Assembly: GCA_031273515.1 (NCBI GenBank)
Contig: JAISRU010000281.1
Location: forward strand, 1-10,083
From: Bacteroidales bacterium
Lineage (GTDB): Bacteria > Bacteroidota > Bacteroidia > Bacteroidales > WCHB1-69
Length of the DNA stretch: 10,083 bases
Direction: 5' to 3'
Positions 7,216-10,083 of the stretch are shown one piece after another. Every line of letters starts with the position of its first letter. Within the stretch, counting starts at the first letter, position 1. The notes beneath the pieces are model-generated. The model was not told the origin of the DNA, searched no databases, and saw nothing but the letters and a program-made list of their open reading frames with translations. The position numbers and the translations under genes are program-made.

Positions 7216-7499
7216 TAGTGCTTGTCCGAAAACTCTTGTTCTCAAAAAAAGCAATGTATAGCTAATTGATATAGAGATATTTCACAAATATTATATGACG
7301 AATTTTTATCCCGAATCTTTTGCACATATATTCGAATCTTTGAATGATTTGACTTCTTTGAGTGAACTTTATAATACTAACGATTGCAAAGTACGTATTT
7401 TACATGTACTTCTAAAATTCTGACGGAAGATTATTCGTTTTTATTTATGCTTATATACATTTGTATAATAGATTGTTATGAGTTTTCGGGCAGACACTA
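7216..7499. mobile_element. 280-bp MITE-like element with terminal inverted repeats and TA target site
   Basis: The left end TAGTGCTTGTCCGAAAACTC (7216-7235) and the reverse complement of the right end, TAGTGTCTGCCCGAAAACTC (7480-7499), match at 17 of 20 positions. Taking TA as duplicated target, the element is 7218-7497, 280 bp. It interrupts a Tn5-type transposase fragment, which supports insertion. It is too short for a transposase. One plus-strand frame of 42 codons (7295-7423) starts 77 bp inside the left end, where a transposase start would be expected, but I do not recognise the peptide. It is either a MITE or an internally deleted insertion sequence. IS family is not assigned; TA duplication is known for IS630/mariner-type elements, but two bases could match by chance. 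Confidence 0.6.
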
Positions 7500-7600
7500 A
7501 TTAGTCCGGCGGAAGTAGTTTGAGAATGCTGCATAGATTGGTTAACCATTTTACTATAGCGTTTGTTAAGACGTTTGTCTCCAAAATAATTATATTCCAT
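7499..7600 (-). pseudogene. 5' fragment of a Tn5/IS4-type transposase gene
   Basis: Reading from ATG at 7600-7598, the first 34 codons begin MEYNYFGDKRLNKRYSKM and continue through VNQSMQHSQTTSAGLI. The FGDKRLNKR core is typical of the N-terminal DNA-binding domain (Tnp_DNA_bind) of Tn5/IS50-like IS4-family transposases, whose next expected motif is K.AYRF. That motif is missing. The frame instead enters the inverted-repeat end of the 280-bp element at 7499 and stops soon afterwards. A full transposase would be over 400 residues, so only about 8% remains here. A -7 promoter box lies directly upstream. Confidence 0.65.
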
Positions 7601-7604
7601 TGCA

Positions 7605-7612
7605 CAAAGTTA
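7605..7612 (-). promoter_or_regulatory. -7 promoter element of the broken transposase
   Basis: On the minus strand TAACTTTG is a perfect TAnnTTTG box ending 4 nt before the ATG of the transposase fragment. The transcript would start close to or at that ATG, giving a very short leader. No well-placed -33 box is seen. Confidence 0.4.
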
Positions 7613-7661
7613 ATATCTTTTTTAACAAAATACATTTGAAAAAATTGTGTAGATACTATTG

Positions 7662-7728
7662 CAACATGGAGAGGGGCAGGGGGTGAGGAATAAGAGGGGT
7701 TGGGGTGAGGAAAAGCGTCCGAATGGCA
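7662..7728 (-). repeat. REP-like G/C-strand-biased block after comB
   Basis: The plus strand has G-tracts GGGG (7673-7676), GGGGG (7679-7683), GGGG (7696-7699) and GGGG (7702-7705). The minus strand reads CCTCACCCC..CCCCTCTC, which resembles the dispersed CCTCACCCC-CCCCTCTCC extragenic repeats found in many Gram-negative genomes; these give spurious PHPNPS-type peptides when translated. It lies 3' of the grpE-dnaJ-comB operon. The four G-tracts could form a quadruplex, though one loop is 12 nt. Confidence 0.45.
7716..7728 (+). repeat. 13-nt direct repeat, copy 2
   Basis: CGTCCGAATGGCA is identical to 370-382. It abuts the comB stop codon (4-nt gap) and closes the REP-like block. Confidence 0.5.
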
Positions 7729-7731
7729 CAA

Positions 7732-8460
7732 TCAATTTTCAATTAAATAATTGACGATACTTCCTTTTATCAGTACCGGGACGACCGAACAGGTATCCAC
7801 TTTGAAGCAATAGGAGACGCTTTCGCCCATACCCAGATCGAACAGTCGTTTGTAATGTTCCGAACGGGAGATATAGTCGATGATGTTGTCTTTTGCGTTT
7901 TTCCATAATTCTATAGCAGCGATAACACTGTCATCGTCGGAGGAAAAATGGGTGTTTTCTGTCAGTTGTTCGCAAACGGCTCCTGCGAACAGTACGTCTT
8001 CCAATGAAAAGCGGGACTTCCATCCCGCACAAACAATAACGACATCCTTGTTCCATTCTTTCAAGCTATTACAAAGCGCTGACATATTGGCAAACGATCC
8101 TATGACTGTCTTCTCTGCTTCGGACGCTACTGATAAAGCGCGCGTTCCGTTTGTGGTACAGATAGCCATAGCCGCATTTTTCACGGATGCGTTCAGAATT
8201 TGAAGCGGAGAATTGCCGAAATCGGCAAAATCGGCAGGAAGTCCGTCCCGTTCCGAAATGATCAGATATCCGTTTTTCTTCAATTCGGACAATTTGCTCA
8301 TATCCGTTATCGGGATCAGTTTTTGCACTCCCTGTTCGATAGCGACAATAATTGTAGAACTTGCACGCAATACATCTACTACCAATGCAATATGATTATT
8401 TCCCTGTGTTTTTCTGCACGCATATAAATCGGGCGACAGACATACTTCTACCGAACTCAT
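7732..8460 (-). CDS. comB: Putative 2-phosphosulfolactate phosphatase (ComB family)
   Basis: A 242-residue cytoplasmic protein of the ComB family, Mg-dependent phosphatases that turn 2-phospho-3-sulfolactate into sulfolactate in archaeal coenzyme M synthesis. In Bacteroidota the physiological role is not settled, since these bacteria do not make coenzyme M as methanogens do; a part in sulfonate or cysteate metabolism is only a guess. Motifs are VVDVLRASSTI (about 27-37), GNSP (82-85), TTNGT (102-106), CAGW (144-147), LEDVLFAGA (153-161) and a C-terminal half with SEHYKRLFDLG and YC...D...VPVL. All fit the family and its length. I chose ATG 8460, which overlaps the dnaJ end as TAGTATG with a 1-nt gap; an in-frame TTG at 8469 would add three residues. 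Translation is probably coupled to dnaJ. Confidence 0.85.
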   Translation of the reverse strand: MSSVEVCLSPDLYACRKTQGNNHIALVVDVLRASSTIIVAIEQGVQKLIPITDMSKLSELKKNGYLIISERDGLPADFADFGNSPLQILNASVKNAAMAICTTNGTRALSVASEAEKTVIGSFANMSALCNSLKEWNKDVVIVCAGWKSRFSLEDVLFAGAVCEQLTENTHFSSDDDSVIAAIELWKNAKDNIIDYISRSEHYKRLFDLGMGESVSYCFKVDTCSVVPVLIKGSIVNYLIEN

Positions 8461-8461
8461 A

Positions 8462-9589
8462 CTATTCAAAGAAATGTTTTACACGTTGAAAGAAACTGGA
8501 GTGTTTGGACGGGTTCGGTTTGAAATTCTCTGACTTTGCAAGTTTCTCGATCATGGCTTTTTCTTCTTTATCCAAGGATTTCGGCACCCAGACATTGATA
8601 TTGACTATCAAATCGCCTTTACCGTATCCGTGAAAATCGGGCAGACCTTTTCCATTGAGCCGCAACAGGGTAGAAGGTTGCGTTCCGGGAGCAATTTTAA
8701 CCTTTGCTTTTCCTTCCAGAACAGGAATTTCTATCGTATCTCCCAAAGCTGCCTGAGAGAAAGAAATATAATGTTCCAGATACAGATTGTTTTCATTGCG
8801 TTCAAAGACAGGGTGTTTTTCTTCCTGAATCAATATCAGCAAGTCTCCGTTTTCACCGTTGTTGGGAGCAGCATTTCCTTTACCGCGCATGGCGAACTGC
8901 ATTCCGTCGCTAATTCCTGCCGGTATTCTGATAGAGCTGACTTCTTCGCCTTTAACGATGCCGTTGCCGGCACATTGCGGACATTTATCCGTTATGATTT
9001 TCCCCGATCCATGACAAACCGAACATTCCGACTGCACCTGCATGTGTCCGAAGATGGATTGTTGGGTACGAACCGTGTATCCCTGACCATGGCAGGAGGT
9101 GCATGTTTTGACGGAGTCTGCATCTTTAGCCCCCGAACCATGACAAGTTGAACACTTGACAAACTTCTGGACTTTGATGTTCTTTTCTACGCCTTTAGCG
9201 ATTTCTTCCAACGTAAGTTTTACCTTGATACGAATATTGGTTCCTTTTTGGACGCTGTGTCCCGAACGTCCAGAGAAACCTCCTCCGCCGAACCCAAAAC
9301 CTTCAAAGATACTGCCAAATTGACTGAATATGTCATTCATATCCATGCCGCCATAGGATTGTCCTCTAACGCCGTCGTATCCGAAGCGGTCGTATCGGGA
9401 GCGTTTTTCTTCGTTGCCCAATACTTCGTAGGCTTCAGCGGCTTCCTTGAATTTTTCTTCTGCTTCTTTGTTGCCCGGATTTCTGTCGGGATGATATTGC
9501 AGGGCTTGTTTCCGATAGGCTTTTTTTATTTCGTCGTTGCTTGCCTTTTTGTCAACGCCCAGTACTTCATAATAATCTCGTTTCCCCAT
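8462..9589 (-). CDS. dnaJ: Chaperone protein DnaJ
   Basis: The cytoplasmic J-protein co-chaperone that delivers unfolded substrates to DnaK and stimulates its ATPase. It has 375 residues, a type I DnaJ. The J domain (1-70) carries His33-Pro34-Asp35. A Gly/Phe-rich linker (about 74-110) is followed by the zinc-binding region with four CxxCxGxG repeats: C146/C149, C163/C166, C189/C192 and C203/C206, all intact (the fourth reads CPQCAGNG). The C-terminal substrate-binding domains run to 375. ATG 9589 gives the conserved [12 protein letters not shown] start. It lies 11 nt after the grpE stop and 1 nt before comB, so the three form one operon. Heat-shock control is expected, but the promoter is outside the window. 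Confidence 0.98.
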   Translation of the reverse strand: MGKRDYYEVLGVDKKASNDEIKKAYRKQALQYHPDRNPGNKEAEEKFKEAAEAYEVLGNEEKRSRYDRFGYDGVRGQSYGGMDMNDIFSQFGSIFEGFGFGGGGFSGRSGHSVQKGTNIRIKVKLTLEEIAKGVEKNIKVQKFVKCSTCHGSGAKDADSVKTCTSCHGQGYTVRTQQSIFGHMQVQSECSVCHGSGKIITDKCPQCAGNGIVKGEEVSSIRIPAGISDGMQFAMRGKGNAAPNNGENGDLLILIQEEKHPVFERNENNLYLEHYISFSQAALGDTIEIPVLEGKAKVKIAPGTQPSTLLRLNGKGLPDFHGYGKGDLIVNINVWVPKSLDKEEKAMIEKLAKSENFKPNPSKHSSFFQRVKHFFE

Positions 9590-9600
9590 AAACTGATCTC

Positions 9601-10083
9601 TTATTGATATATAATTACTTTTGAAAACCGAATCACTTTAGCGTTCAGCATGTATCCTTTTTCCACTTCTTCCACTATTTTTCCTTTATCTTCTTCCGTT
9701 GTTGCCGGAATAATACTTATTGCTTCATGATAATCGGTATCGAATCGCGCCTCTTTTGTATCGATAACATTCAATCCTTTTTGTTTTAATATGGTATTCA
9801 TTTTTTGGAAGATAAGAACTTGTCCTTCTTTGATGGCATTCGGATCGGCGTTCGGATCTTCGTTGTATTTCAGGGCGCGTTCCATATCGTCTATAACGGA
9901 TAAGAAACTGACAATTAACGATTCCGAAGCATGTTGAATGATATCCGTTTTTTCTTTCTGTGTACGTTTGCGATAATTGTCAAATTCCGAATACAGACGC
10001 AGAAATTTATCCTGCAGTTCTGCATTTTCGGTTTGCAAACGATTTAGTTCTTCTTCGGGAAGATCAACCGAAGTCGATTGTTT
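9601..10083 (-). CDS. grpE: GrpE nucleotide-exchange factor, 5' end beyond window
   Basis: The cytoplasmic nucleotide-exchange factor of DnaK. The C-terminal 160 residues are visible and the frame is still open at the window edge, with [27 protein letters not shown] leading in, so roughly 30-40 N-terminal residues are missing. The coiled-coil section (about the first 45 visible residues) leads into [12 protein letters not shown], then [11 protein letters not shown]. The beta domain has [14 protein letters not shown] and the family end signature [23 protein letters not shown]. An in-frame TTG at 10038 lies inside the coiled coil and is not the start. The gene is first of the visible grpE-dnaJ-comB operon. 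Confidence 0.95.
   Translation of the reverse strand, partial: KQSTSVDLPEEELNRLQTENAELQDKFLRLYSEFDNYRKRTQKEKTDIIQHASESLIVSFLSVIDDMERALKYNEDPNADPNAIKEGQVLIFQKMNTILKQKGLNVIDTKEARFDTDYHEAISIIPATTEEDKGKIVEEVEKGYMLNAKVIRFSKVIIYQ

Noticed and set aside
7501..7731. 76-codon minus-strand frame starting MCHSDAFPHPNPS
   Set aside because: It is the translation of a REP-like block in the wrong frame of the transposase fragment, which reads better from 7600.
10036..10038. TTG at 10038 as the grpE start
   Set aside because: The same frame continues open to the window edge with a typical GrpE coiled-coil sequence, so the true start lies outside.

Overview
The window looks like a chromosomal segment from a Bacteroidales (Bacteroidota) bacterium. 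The evidence is a GldD-type lipoprotein, two secreted thioredoxin-fold proteins of the DUF4369/DUF5106-TlpA type, AQ-type signal-peptide cleavage sites, Bacteroidota-style -7 promoter elements (TAnnTTTG), and a bacterial AsnRS of the length usual in this phylum. A Kdo-pathway isomerase indicates a Gram-negative outer membrane. Genus cannot be read from the sequence.

Layout. Positions 1-474 are non-coding and rich in palindromes: a 12-bp hairpin at 67-98, then three related TCCC/GGGA palindromes at 219-330, then a promoter-like TACTTTTG at 410-417. Next comes a plus-strand gene row: kdsD (arabinose-5-phosphate isomerase, TTG start), two tandem paralogous secreted thiol oxidoreductases, asnS and gldD. 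The gldD 3' end runs straight into a 42-bp minisatellite of eight units (6715-7050). Positions 7051-7731 form a decayed mobile-element zone. A 280-bp element with 18-bp terminal inverted repeats, flanked by TA, sits inside a broken Tn5/IS4-type transposase gene on the minus strand. Beside it is a G-rich REP-like block that shares a 13-nt repeat with the region upstream of kdsD. The last third is a tight minus-strand operon, grpE-dnaJ-comB, with grpE cut by the window end.

How the genes fit together. GrpE and DnaJ are the nucleotide-exchange factor and J-protein of the DnaK chaperone cycle. comB starts one base after the dnaJ stop, so a putative phosphosulfolactate phosphatase is probably translated with the chaperone genes. 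KdsD supplies arabinose-5-phosphate for Kdo and lipopolysaccharide. The two TlpA-like proteins are predicted to be periplasmic or envelope thiol redox proteins, and GldD is an envelope lipoprotein linked to gliding and type IX secretion. The plus-strand row is therefore biased towards the cell envelope, with asnS as a housekeeping member.

I found no convincing new defence or biosynthetic system. The most interesting signals are the minisatellite and its apparent intrusion into gldD, the diverged active sites of the tandem oxidoreductases, the nested mobile-element remnant, and comB coupled to dnaJ.
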